This document shows, in pieces, positions 10,215 to 18,976 of a stretch of DNA of 39,283 nucleotides. The notes beneath the pieces are model-generated. The model was given only the letters and a program-made list of their open reading frames with translations, was not told the DNA's origin and did not search any database. The DNA is from Okeania sp. SIO2B3 (lineage in GTDB: Bacteria > Cyanobacteriota > Cyanobacteriia > Cyanobacteriales > Microcoleaceae): NCBI RefSeq assembly GCF_010672525.1, contig NZ_JAAHGH010000073.1, positions 1 through 39,283 on the forward strand, read 5' to 3'. The position numbers and the translations under genes are program-made. Position 1 is the first letter of the stretch. Each line of letters begins with the position of its first letter.

Positions 10215-10497
10215 TTATCGTAATAGAGCGAGGTATGAAAAGAGGCATGGTAGGTAAAATTAATTAAATTTGAGTGCAAATTTTTTCCTAATTCCCTATC
10301 TCCTATCATCATCTATAGCGATCAGGAATGATTCAGTATGTATATTTTAGATAACTAGAATTACCGGAATTAATCACTCATACTGAGAAAGAATATATGA
10401 ACCTCAGTTTAGCATTAGCAACTAGCTCAGACTTACCCTGGGATTATGACAACCAAATTAGGCAGAAGATGGCCTCTAATTGCAGAAGTCAGGGAAT

Positions 10498-10537
10498 AGG
10501 GAGATGGGGAGATGGGGAGATAGGGAGATGGGGAGAT
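10498..10537. repeat. Short tandem repeat, 8-base GGGGAGAT, five copies
   Basis: Five contiguous octamers, two starting with A instead of G. An open frame crossing it (10397-10621) gets its sequence from this repeat and is not a gene. Confidence 0.85.
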
Positions 10538-10762
10538 TCGTATATTTGCACAATTTTTTATACCTTATATAAGACAACAAAAATTGGTAGTCCTACAGCC
10601 GTAATGGTATACAGGAAATAAGGAATGCGTGGCACGGGAGCAAGATGCTCCGACTGTTCTCGTAACAAAAATAATGAAAATGCACCACCACCCAAAAATT
10701 AACTCTCTTGTTTGTGTTACTAAACAATGTATAAAAGGATTTTCATTAATTGATAATGGATA

Positions 10763-10926
10763 ATTACCTCGGGTTTTAACCGTTACGGAATTGAATATAA
10801 GGAAATATTATTTCTTCTCTTGGTCGATGGTCGGACAGCGAGGAGACCTCGCCATCCCACCCTTCGGGAAGCTACGCAACGACCCCTTTTTTCCCCGATC
10901 AAGGGGAGGCTTTAAACCAGAATTAT
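10763..10926 (+). repeat. Dispersed palindromic repeat, family 1, copy 1
   Basis: Shares with copies at 31102-31311 (+), 32110-32353 (-) and 39032-39256 (-) the order TTCTCTTGGTCGATxG, then CCATCCCACCC..CGGG, then a CCTTTT..AAGGGGAGGCTTTAAA end. It is richer in G+C than its surroundings. Copies 1 and 4 also share AACCGTTACGGAATTGAATA at the left end. It is noncoding and probably spreads non-autonomously. Confidence 0.75.
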
Positions 10927-11612
10927 TTAATTATTAATTATTAATTATTCGGTAATAATTTCAGTTATGGTTAGCAAATGAAGTTGAGATTAAGACTGCA
11001 AATCAAAGTCAAATTTTAAATAATCTAAATCAAACAGAATTTAATTATTAAAAAGCCTTAAAAAACGGTTTTTTTTATCCTAAAAATGGGAGTTATAATG
11101 ATGCTAATACAGGGGAGGCAACTAACTAATGTAATAAACAAAAAAAACAGTAAAATCTAGATTAAAAAAGCACAATAAAAAAATCAAATGTAGGAGAAAA
11201 AGACTACTATAACTCTTAATTATCTGAGTCAATAATCATTATTGAACTAAAGCTATTGTAGACTCTAGTAACAATGATGTTATGATTAACTAAAATCTAA
11301 TATAAATATTTTGACTAGCATATTCATCCGGATCGTACCCAAGTTAAAAACAGCTAGTGAAACCATGGACTAATAAGTATATATTTTGACCAATATTCGT
11401 AGTGCCATGACTCCGGTATAGATACCACTAACAAGGGAACAGGTCCAAATAGTAATGCGTCAAAAGTCAAAATCACCTACTTCTTTATATTTTTAAGATT
11501 AAGGACAAACAAATATAAAGAAATAATAATGATGTGGTAACTTAATGTGCCACTACTTATAACAGAAGACTAAATTAAAAGAGATAGTGCAAGTCAGTTG
11601 GAGATATAAAAA
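10927..11612. other. Gene-free spacer before the secretion locus
   Basis: A short TTAATTA heptamer run lies at 10928-10950. AAAACGGTTTTTT near 11061 could be a weak hairpin. The rest is A+T-rich with no open frame, tRNA or clear promoter. A GGAG at 11600-11603 lies 9 nt before the next start codon. Confidence 0.5.
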
Positions 11613-12359
11613 ATGACAGGACTGTTTCAAATCGGCGATAAATTATTGCAAGCTCAAGATATCCCATCGTTATTAACACGTTATCAGTTAATGCCTCATT
11701 TTTTACGAGGAGTAATAATCGACCAAGCGATCGCTAACTTGACTTGCACAGAAGAGGAACAAACTACAGCGGTAGAAAAATTTGAGAGTCAATATCAGTT
11801 AAATTCCCCCGAAACCAAACAAGCATGGCTCAAAAACCAAGACATGACCCAAGAACAATTGGTAGAAATGGCAATTAGGCCAATATTACTAGAAAAATTT
11901 AAACAAGAAACTTGGAGTAATCAAGTAGAAAGATATTTTCTGACTCGTAAGAGCAGTTTAGACCAGGTAGTATACTCGCTGATTAGGACAAAAAATCCTG
12001 GTCTAGCTCACGAACTGTATTTTCGTATAGTAGAAGAAGAACAAACCTTTGCAGATGCAGCTCGTCAATACTCTGAAGGTCCAGAAGGGCGAACGGGAGG
12101 ATTGTTGGGGCCAGTGCCTCTAAGTCAACCACACCCTGCTATAGGCAAAATTTTATCAGTAAGTAAACCAGGTCAGCTCTGGGCACCACGCCCATTAACA
12201 GAATGGACAGTAATTATTAGATTAGAAAAATTTATCCCGGCACAGCTTGATGACTCAATGCGACGCACTTTAATAGATGAACTATTTGAAAATTGGCTCA
12301 GAGAACAAATAGGAAAAATTGGCACCCTCAAACCACTACGTTCAGACGTAAAAGTATGA
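11613..12359 (+). CDS. PpiC/parvulin-type peptidylprolyl isomerase of a type I secretion locus
   Basis: A 248-residue protein with a helical N-terminal half (SurA/PpiC-like, residues 1-105) and a rotamase domain at about 105-210, recognised by RTKNPGLAHELYFRIVEE, then FADAARQYSEGP and GGLLGPVP (the parvulin GG-L-G motif). There is no signal peptide or membrane segment, so it probably acts in the cytoplasm, perhaps keeping an export substrate foldable. The start has a GGAG box 9 nt upstream. The next two genes encode the exporter and adaptor of a type I system, a grouping common in cyanobacteria. A 417-bp repeat-filled gap separates it from the exporter, so cotranscription is not certain. Confidence 0.85.
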   Translation: MTGLFQIGDKLLQAQDIPSLLTRYQLMPHFLRGVIIDQAIANLTCTEEEQTTAVEKFESQYQLNSPETKQAWLKNQDMTQEQLVEMAIRPILLEKFKQETWSNQVERYFLTRKSSLDQVVYSLIRTKNPGLAHELYFRIVEEEQTFADAARQYSEGPEGRTGGLLGPVPLSQPHPAIGKILSVSKPGQLWAPRPLTEWTVIIRLEKFIPAQLDDSMRRTLIDELFENWLREQIGKIGTLKPLRSDVKV

Positions 12360-12776
12360 AAAATAATTAATAATTAATAATTAATAATTAATAATTACTT
12401 CTCCTGGAAAACGGATAGGATTGACTAATAATGAAAATTTTTTCTTGTTTCTCCTGGAAAGGAGAGGCATTTTACCTGAATTATTCGGTAAATAACATAC
12501 AATAAAAGTGTTAGGTAGTAGGTTTCAATAATTAACAATTATCTCTCCTGGAAAACGGATAGGATTGACTCAAAAGAAAATTGTTCTTTTTATCCCCTTA
12601 AAAGAGGAGGCTTTAAGCCACAATTTTGCGGTAACTATAAGCTTATTATCAAAATAAAGCACGCCATACTACCAAATAAACCAAAACTAATTCTGAATTA
12701 TAAATTCTGAATTATAAATACTACCAAATAAACCAAAACTAATTATAAATTCTGAATTATAAATTCTAAATTATAC
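12360..12776. repeat. Spacer with TTAATAA heptamers, two family-2 repeats and a local duplication
   Basis: A TAATTAA-type 7-base run occupies 12361-12399. Two copies of a repeat (about 12402-12490 and 12538-12640) share CTCCTGGAAAACGGATAGGA and TTGACT and end in a GGAGAGGC or GGAGGCTTTAA motif; a third, inverted copy is at 23460-23563. ACCAAATAAACCAAAACTAA occurs twice, near 12680 and 12723. No gene and no clear promoter. Confidence 0.7.
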
Positions 12777-15700
12777 ATGGCTACTTCTTCAACAATATCA
12801 AGAACCCAAGTACAAGAATTTCTAGCAGAAAAGCCACCATTTAATCGACTTTCAGAAAATGCACTGAAAACTCAATTAGTGGGAAAGTGTCAACTGCTTG
12901 GTTACCGTAGTGGCCAACCACTATTTGAAAGAGAAAAAATGCCCACCCAGATAGCAATAATCTATCAAGGTCAGGCACGAATATTAGGTTATGACCAGCG
13001 ATCGCAACGTCATGTCAGTTTGCAGTTAGCAGGGCCAGGAGAAGTCCTTGGTTGGGCTGGGTTGTTACGAGGGATGCCTTGTGAAACGGCACTTGCTTCC
13101 ACAGATTTAATTGCCGTGACTTTACCAGCCGCAGACTTCTTGGCAATATTAGAAGCAGAACCAGAATTTGGGGCAGCCTTTTTAGAATGTCCGGCAGTGA
13201 GTGAAGTATTTGAACTACTCACTCAAGAATTTGCTAGAAGGGCTGAAGTTAGTGGGAATTTGAAAGAACTGGCTAAAAATGTTGTCGAAAAAACTGTGGT
13301 AGTAAACCTACCAAAAGGAGATAAAAAAACTAAGGAATTAGCATCTATCTTAGAGTCGGAAAAAATCTGGCTAGTCAGTAGCGGGGTAGTAGGAGACTTT
13401 GCTCCGGGTAGTCCAGTGGTTTTAGATGGAGTGGGTAGGTCTTTAAGAATTGAGGGACCTAGAGGAGCAAGAATTTTAGGACTCCCAGAACAACAAGAGC
13501 GAGGTGAAGTTGAAGAGAGTACGGCCGAAAATGGGGCACAAAAAGCTGAACTGGCACCTTTAGATTTATCTATGGTCCCCCAAGCACCAGCACGTCCACC
13601 AGAGCCAACAGTTGCTCAAGATACTCAATCTATAAAATATCCAATTTTCCGGGGTAAGGGAGAAGTACCTGCTGCTTTGGCTTGTTTTCAGATGCTGGCT
13701 AAACATCTGAAGCTGAAGTTTCGCCGAGATGTGATTCGCCGGGTATTGGACAATCAGATTCGGACTGCGGGTAGGGTGTCTCTGCAAGCTTGTGGAGCGA
13801 TCGCTCAGATGATGGGATTAACTGGTCAACTGGTACAGGTTCCGGCAGCAGCAGTTAGTCGTCTGAAGGCACCAGCTTTAATTGAATGGCAGGACCATTT
13901 TGCCGTACTCTACAGCATTACAGAACAAGAGATTGTTGTTGGTAGTCCAGAATTCGGATTAACTCGTCTAAAACCAGGCCAGTTTGCGGAAATTTGGGGA
14001 GAGTCTGGACAAGTTCTATTACTCCAAGCTCCAAAAACTGAACAGAAGGAAAAGTTTAGTTTTTGGTGGTTTGTTCCTTCTTTGATGGAGCATCGCACTG
14101 TCTTTATTGAGGTGTTGATTTCCTCATTTTTTGTACAGGTATTTGGTTTGGTTAACCCCCTGATGACGATGATTATTATCGATAAGGTGATGGGGCAACG
14201 TAATATTGAGGCTTTGGATGTTCTGGGTATCTTGATGTTATTGGTGGCTCTATTTGAGGCTTTGTTGGGGGGTTTACGAACTTTCTTGTTTGTGGATACT
14301 ACTAACCGTATAGATGTCAAACTTAGCTCGGAGGTTATTGACCATTTACTCCGTCTCCCACTTAACTATTTTGATAATCGTCGGGTGGGTGATTTGACGG
14401 GTAGAATTGGAGAATTGGCTAATATTAGGAATTTCCTGACGGGTACTGCTTTGACTGTGGTTTTGGATTCGGTATTTTCAGTAATTTATATTGCTGTGAT
14501 GTTGGCTCTTAACCCGTTAATGACGGCGGTGGCTTTGGCAGGGGTGCCTTTCTTTACTGGAATTATTGTTATTAATTCGCCAATTGTTAGAAGACTTCTA
14601 AGGAAAAAGGCGGAGCGTTATGCTGATTCTCAATCTTATTTAGTAGAGGTTTTAAATGGTGTTCAAACTGTTAAAGCTCAGAATTTGGAACTTCGGTCTC
14701 GTTGGGAATGGTCGGCGCGTTATGCGAAGTTTATGACTGCTAGTTTTAATACTGTTTTGACTCAGACTACTTCTAGTTCTATTAGTACTTTTTTAAATAA
14801 GCTTTCCGGACTGGCACTTTTATGGGTTGGTGCTTATTTAGTAATAGATGGTCAGTTATCTGTGGGGGGATTAATTGCTTTCCGAATTATTGCTGGTAAT
14901 GTGACAGGTTCGTTGCTGCGTTTTGTGAGTGTTTGGCAGAGTTTCCAAGAGGTGGGAATGTCTATTGAACGACTTCGAGATGTTTTGGATACGGAGGCAG
15001 AGGTAGATGAGGAAGACCGGAATAATATTGATATGCCGCCGATGAATGGGGGTGTTAAATTTGAGGAGATTTCTTTCCGGTTTACTCAAAGCGGACCTTT
15101 ACAATTGGCTAATGTAAATTTGGAATTTCCGGCTGGTTATTTTGTGGGAATTGTTGGTTTGAGTGGTTCTGGAAAGAGTACGTTGATGAAGTTATTACAG
15201 CGTTTATATCCTCCACTTTCTGGTCGAATTTTTATTGATGGATATGATATTCAAAAGGTAGAATTATATTCTTTACGTCGTCAAATTGGGGTGGTTTTAC
15301 AGGATACTCTCCTGTTTAATGGTACGGTTCAAGATAATATTGCTTTGACAAATCCTGATGCTACTACTGATGAAATTGTGAGGGCAGCTAAAATAGCGGT
15401 TGCCCATGAGTTTATTATGAATTTGCCTAGTGGTTATAACACTATGGTGGGTGAAAGAGGTGCTTCTTTATCAGGGGGACAAAGGCAAAGAATTGCTATT
15501 GCTAGGACGGTTTTACAAAATCCAAGATTGTTGATTTTAGATGAGGCAACTAGCGCGTTAGATTACAGTTCGGAACGTCAAGTTTGTGAGAATTTAGCGG
15601 AGGCTTTTGCTGATACAACGGTGTTCTTTATTACTCACCGTTTAACAACAGTAAAAAATGCTAATACTATTATTATGATGGATAAAGGTTCGGTGGTAGA

Positions 15701-15779
15701 ACAGGGAACTCATGGTGAATTAATGGCGGTTAAAGGTCGTTATTTCTGTCTCTATCAACAACAAGAAGCTCAACAGTAA
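12777..15779 (+). CDS. HetC/HlyB-like ABC exporter with cNMP-like and degenerate C39 domains
   Basis: A 1000-residue inner-membrane exporter ATPase for type I secretion. Residues ~20-160 form a cyclic-nucleotide-binding-like domain; the usual phosphate-cassette Arg is absent (GMPCETAL), so nucleotide binding is doubtful. Residues ~288-410 are a C39 peptidase-like domain: the catalytic Cys position is V297 and the Asp position appears as S390, while H374 remains. It therefore probably recognises but does not cleave its substrate, as HlyB does. Membrane segments span ~435-700. The nucleotide-binding domain is intact: Walker A 794-802 (GLSGSGKST), LSGGQ 898-902, Walker B ending D922-E923, and an ITHRL H-loop near 950. 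The architecture matches cyanobacterial HetC-like proteins. The isomerase lies upstream and the HlyD-like adaptor downstream; no outer-membrane TolC gene or substrate gene is in the window. Confidence 0.92.
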   Translation: MATSSTISRTQVQEFLAEKPPFNRLSENALKTQLVGKCQLLGYRSGQPLFEREKMPTQIAIIYQGQARILGYDQRSQRHVSLQLAGPGEVLGWAGLLRGMPCETALASTDLIAVTLPAADFLAILEAEPEFGAAFLECPAVSEVFELLTQEFARRAEVSGNLKELAKNVVEKTVVVNLPKGDKKTKELASILESEKIWLVSSGVVGDFAPGSPVVLDGVGRSLRIEGPRGARILGLPEQQERGEVEESTAENGAQKAELAPLDLSMVPQAPARPPEPTVAQDTQSIKYPIFRGKGEVPAALACFQMLAKHLKLKFRRDVIRRVLDNQIRTAGRVSLQACGAIAQMMGLTGQLVQVPAAAVSRLKAPALIEWQDHFAVLYSITEQEIVVGSPEFGLTRLKPGQFAEIWGESGQVLLLQAPKTEQKEKFSFWWFVPSLMEHRTVFIEVLISSFFVQVFGLVNPLMTMIIIDKVMGQRNIEALDVLGILMLLVALFEALLGGLRTFLFVDTTNRIDVKLSSEVIDHLLRLPLNYFDNRRVGDLTGRIGELANIRNFLTGTALTVVLDSVFSVIYIAVMLALNPLMTAVALAGVPFFTGIIVINSPIVRRLLRKKAERYADSQSYLVEVLNGVQTVKAQNLELRSRWEWSARYAKFMTASFNTVLTQTTSSSISTFLNKLSGLALLWVGAYLVIDGQLSVGGLIAFRIIAGNVTGSLLRFVSVWQSFQEVGMSIERLRDVLDTEAEVDEEDRNNIDMPPMNGGVKFEEISFRFTQSGPLQLANVNLEFPAGYFVGIVGLSGSGKSTLMKLLQRLYPPLSGRIFIDGYDIQKVELYSLRRQIGVVLQDTLLFNGTVQDNIALTNPDATTDEIVRAAKIAVAHEFIMNLPSGYNTMVGERGASLSGGQRQRIAIARTVLQNPRLLILDEATSALDYSSERQVCENLAEAFADTTVFFITHRLTTVKNANTIIMMDKGSVVEQGTHGELMAVKGRYFCLYQQQEAQQ

Positions 15780-16409
15780 TTAAATTCAAAATTAAAAAGT
15801 CAAAAGTCAAAAGTGAAGTCAAAAGTTAGGAGTCAGGAATTAAAAATTCAAAAATGAAAAGTTAAAAGTCACAAGTGAAATCAAAAGTTAGGATTCAGGA
15901 GTCAGAAATCAGAAGTGATTTTTGTAAAAACAATGATTTAATGAATAAAACTTGAAAATAATTGCTTAATTCCCCAAATTACTAAAAGTTAAGAGAGGAG
16001 GAATAAAAATCTGGAAATAATGGGTAGTAATAATTAAATTAAACAATAATTATGGCAGTAGAAAAAAATGAAGTAGGAAAGAAATTTCACAAGAATTTTT
16101 AAATCAAAAATTCAATAAAATTGAGAATAATTGCTCAATTATCCAAAGTAAGAAAGGAGGATGAACAAAGTAGGAAGTCAGAAGTGATTTTGGTAACAAA
16201 AATTATTAAATAAGGGAAACTTGAGAATAATTGCTCAATTATCCAAAGTAAGAAAGGAGGATGAACAAAGTAGGAAGTCAGAAGTCAGAAATCAGGAGTA
16301 ATTTTGGTAACAAAAACTGATAACTGATAACTGTTAACTGATAACTGAAATGACTCCTGTGAAACGAAAATTTAAACACAATTATTTATAGGCAAAAATT
16401 AAGAACAAA
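15780..16409. repeat. Leader region with a ~100-bp direct repeat and CTGATAA heptamers
   Basis: TTGAGAATAATTGCTCAATT starts at 16121 and 16221, and the following ~60 bp are identical, including AAGAAAGGAGGATGAACAAA. A diverged third copy lies at about 15951-16008 and also keeps an AGGAGG box. AAAAGTCAAAAGT-type repeats fill 15795-15915, and a four-copy CTGATAA run lies at 16316-16348. No gene. The HlyD-like gene starts at 16410 without a near-consensus Shine-Dalgarno. Confidence 0.75.
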
Positions 16410-18590
16410 ATGAATACTCAATCTACATCATTAAACGAACAACCAGTCATTCTGGAAAAACCAGCCATATTATCTAGGCTATTTCTGTGGATGATTATGA
16501 TAATTACCAGTTCAGCAATAATTTGGGCTTACTTTGCAGAGATAGACCAAGCAGTACCAGCTACAGGACAATTAGAATTAAAAGATGGTTCCATAGACGT
16601 ACAAGCTCCTACCAGTGGAAATGTAGTTAGACTTCATGTAGAAAATGGCGATCGCGTGGAAAAAAACCAGCCATTACTAACTTTTAGTCCTACTGCTCCT
16701 AGTGCAGATTTAGGTTCTGCTAAAGAATTAAGAGACACACTAAAAAGAGAAAATCAGTTTTATAAAGAGGTACTTGATGGTAAAGTTCCGACAGCTTTAC
16801 CTCCAGATTTACAAAAATTAGCTCAAGAGCGACAAACTAGAATATCGGAAAATCAAACATACCGTGCTCTGATTAATGAGCTTTATCTAAACAGAGGTGG
16901 TTTTGTTAATGTTGACTCTAGTTTGCAAGGACTATATGTAAACTATAAAGCTGAATATAATTCTCGTGTAGCTGCTGTAGAATTGCAAATTACAGAGCTA
17001 GAAAAACAACTTCAACAAGCAGAAGAAGACGAAGAAGCAGCCAAAGAACAATTAAGAGTAGCTCAAGACCAATTGCAATATTCCAAGCAACAATTACAGT
17101 TTGCCAAACAACAATTAAATAATAGTAAGCAACAGCTAACTTATGCTTATGAACAATTAAGTAATACAGAGAAACAATTGAATTTTGCTAGGGAACAATT
17201 GAAGAATACTCAGGAACAACTGCAATATTCTCAAGAGCAATTAAATCTGGCTAAAGGACAGTTGAGTAAGTCAGAACAAGTATTAGGATCTAACCAAGAA
17301 ATTTTAGGACAAATATCTCCTTTAGTAGAAGAAGGGGCGATCGCTGAACTACAAAAAAAACGTCAGGAACAAGAAGTATTTCGAGGCGAAAGTGAACTTT
17401 TAAGACAACAAGACCAAATTCAAGCAAGAGCAGGAGAAATAAATACTAGATTGGGAGAAGTAAATTCTCGCCTATCAGATATTAATGCTAGAGAAGGGGA
17501 AATAAATTCTCGCAGGTCTGATATTAATACATTGGAAGGAGAAATAAATATTCGTGAAGGAGAAATAAATTCTCGGCTATCAGATATTAATGCTAGAGAA
17601 GGAGAAGTCAAAGCTCGTCAAGCAGAAATACAACGCGCTAGGTTAGAACAACAGCGTTTAAATGTGTCTATTAATAGAACTAAAGAACAGTTAAAAAATA
17701 CTAGAGATGGTTGGGCAAGGGAACTTTATGCCAGAATTGCTGAAAATGAAGGAAGGGAAATTGCTCGAATAGATTCTCAGTTTACTCGCTTACAACTAGA
17801 CAACAATAAGAGACTAACTGAAGTTAATGCTCAGATTGAAAAATTGGAAGAAACTCGCGATAATCAGGTTTTAAAATCACCAGTTTCAGGGGTAATTTTT
17901 GATTTAAAACCTGTTAGTAAAGAAGAGTCTTCTCTAGATATAAAAACTGACCCTATTTGTCAATATGTAATTAACGATGTTTTGAAGCCTGGAGATATTA
18001 AACCAGAAAGATGTGAAGATGCGTCTTATGAAGCACAACAAACTCAACCATTGTTGACAGTATTGGATGATGATGAAGGTTTAGAAGCGGTAGTTTATAT
18101 TCAGAATAAAGATATTGCTTTGGTTTTAAAAGCTTTAAATGATAAGCGGAAAAAATTAGAACCTTTTCACGACCAAGAGTTAGCTGGTGGGGAGGTTATT
18201 GAATGTGAACCTGGTAAAAAATGTGCTTGTCCGGAACTAAAAGAAAACCGAGAAAAATTAGGTTTAAGTGATGTGGAATGTGTACCTGTAGAAGTGCAAG
18301 TTGAAGCTTTACCAGCTAATGAATTTGGTACAGTAACTGGGGAAGTTATTTCTATTAGTGATGATGCTATTCCACCAGACCAAGAAGCAGGAAGACCTTA
18401 TTTTTCTTTTGAAACTACAATTGATTTGGAACGGCAAACATTTGTTCTGGATAATGAGAATGATTTGGAAATTGGTTTGCAGAATGGCATGGCAATTAAC
18501 TCTAATATTAATGTTGGTAAGCGGACTGTTTTAGAGTTGTTCTTTAATAGATTTACTGGCAAGTTTAAGAGTTTGACTAATGTGAATTAG
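16410..18590 (+). CDS. HlyD-family periplasmic adaptor of a type I secretion system
   Basis: A 726-residue membrane-fusion protein, longer than typical HlyD (~480). A single transmembrane anchor spans residues ~24-44. The first lipoyl half follows at ~60-95 (VQAPTSGNVVRLHVENGDRV). Residues ~194-430 form a long coiled coil. Its first block repeats QL-x5 heptads; its second block (~342-411) is ten gapless heptads of the type GEINxRx/SDINARE, visible as a 21-bp DNA periodicity. The second lipoyl half starts near 490 (LKSPVSGVIFDLKP). The C-terminal beta region has six Cys (near 516, 534, 600, 606, 608 and 624), unusual for this family. It should pair with the upstream exporter across the periplasm. 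A GGAAGAA repeat begins 9 bp after the stop. Confidence 0.92.
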   Translation: MNTQSTSLNEQPVILEKPAILSRLFLWMIMIITSSAIIWAYFAEIDQAVPATGQLELKDGSIDVQAPTSGNVVRLHVENGDRVEKNQPLLTFSPTAPSADLGSAKELRDTLKRENQFYKEVLDGKVPTALPPDLQKLAQERQTRISENQTYRALINELYLNRGGFVNVDSSLQGLYVNYKAEYNSRVAAVELQITELEKQLQQAEEDEEAAKEQLRVAQDQLQYSKQQLQFAKQQLNNSKQQLTYAYEQLSNTEKQLNFAREQLKNTQEQLQYSQEQLNLAKGQLSKSEQVLGSNQEILGQISPLVEEGAIAELQKKRQEQEVFRGESELLRQQDQIQARAGEINTRLGEVNSRLSDINAREGEINSRRSDINTLEGEINIREGEINSRLSDINAREGEVKARQAEIQRARLEQQRLNVSINRTKEQLKNTRDGWARELYARIAENEGREIARIDSQFTRLQLDNNKRLTEVNAQIEKLEETRDNQVLKSPVSGVIFDLKPVSKEESSLDIKTDPICQYVINDVLKPGDIKPERCEDASYEAQQTQPLLTVLDDDEGLEAVVYIQNKDIALVLKALNDKRKKLEPFHDQELAGGEVIECEPGKKCACPELKENREKLGLSDVECVPVEVQVEALPANEFGTVTGEVISISDDAIPPDQEAGRPYFSFETTIDLERQTFVLDNENDLEIGLQNGMAINSNINVGKRTVLELFFNRFTGKFKSLTNVN

Positions 18591-18592
18591 TT

Positions 18593-18749
18593 ATCGCAGA
18601 AGGAAGAAGGAAGAAGGAAGAAGGAAGAAGGAAAAATCTTACTTTGTCTGAGTTTTAAGCTATCGCAGAAGGAAGAAGGAAGAAGGAAGAAGGAAGAAGG
18701 AAGAAGGAAGAAGGAAAAATCTTACTTTGTCTGAGTTTTAAGCTGTCGA
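18593..18749 (+). repeat. Two tandem copies of a GGAAGAA-bearing dispersed repeat (family 3)
   Basis: Each copy reads ATCGCAGAA, then a GGAAGAA 7-base run (about four and seven units), then AAAAATCTTACTTTGTCTGA and TTTTAAGCT. Related copies are at 25746-25863 and, inverted, at 38899-38967. The 3' side runs into TGCTATAT near 18773, matching the terminal motif of the 25746 copy. Confidence 0.85.
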
Positions 18750-18914
18750 TCTGTCCTAACTTTTCCTTCGAGTGCTATATCAGCTTTTAGCAATCAGTTA
18801 TAACAGGTAATAGTGGAAAATATTTCAAGGGTTTAAGATTAACTATTGGTCTATATTGTAAGTGCTTTAGGTTATTGCTATATGGGCTAAAAAAATATAC
18901 TTAACTCGCTGGCT

Positions 18915-18965
18915 AAAAATCCTGGACTTGCTGCAAGTAGTATGGTTAAGTCCAGGTTTAAATAC
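18915..18965 (-). terminator. Likely terminator of the kinase gene, possibly bidirectional
   Basis: CCTGGACTT (18921-18929) and AAGTCCAGG (18948-18956) form a perfect 9-bp stem. On the minus strand it lies 20 bp past the kinase stop and is followed by TTTTT. On the plus strand a TTTTTT run follows about 12 nt later (18969). Confidence 0.65.
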
Positions 18966-18976
18966 CCTTTTTTATA

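Noticed and set aside
10397-10621. 74-codon open frame on the plus strand
   Set aside because: Its centre (GRWGDGEIGRWGD) is a translated 8-base repeat; no ribosome-binding site or family.
16155-16187. AGGAGG followed by ATG and an 8-codon mini-frame in the adaptor leader
   Set aside because: The ATG directly abuts the AGGAGG with no spacer, so initiation is unlikely.
17420-17611. Minus-strand open frame inside the HlyD-like gene
   Set aside because: Antisense shadow of the 21-bp heptad repeat.
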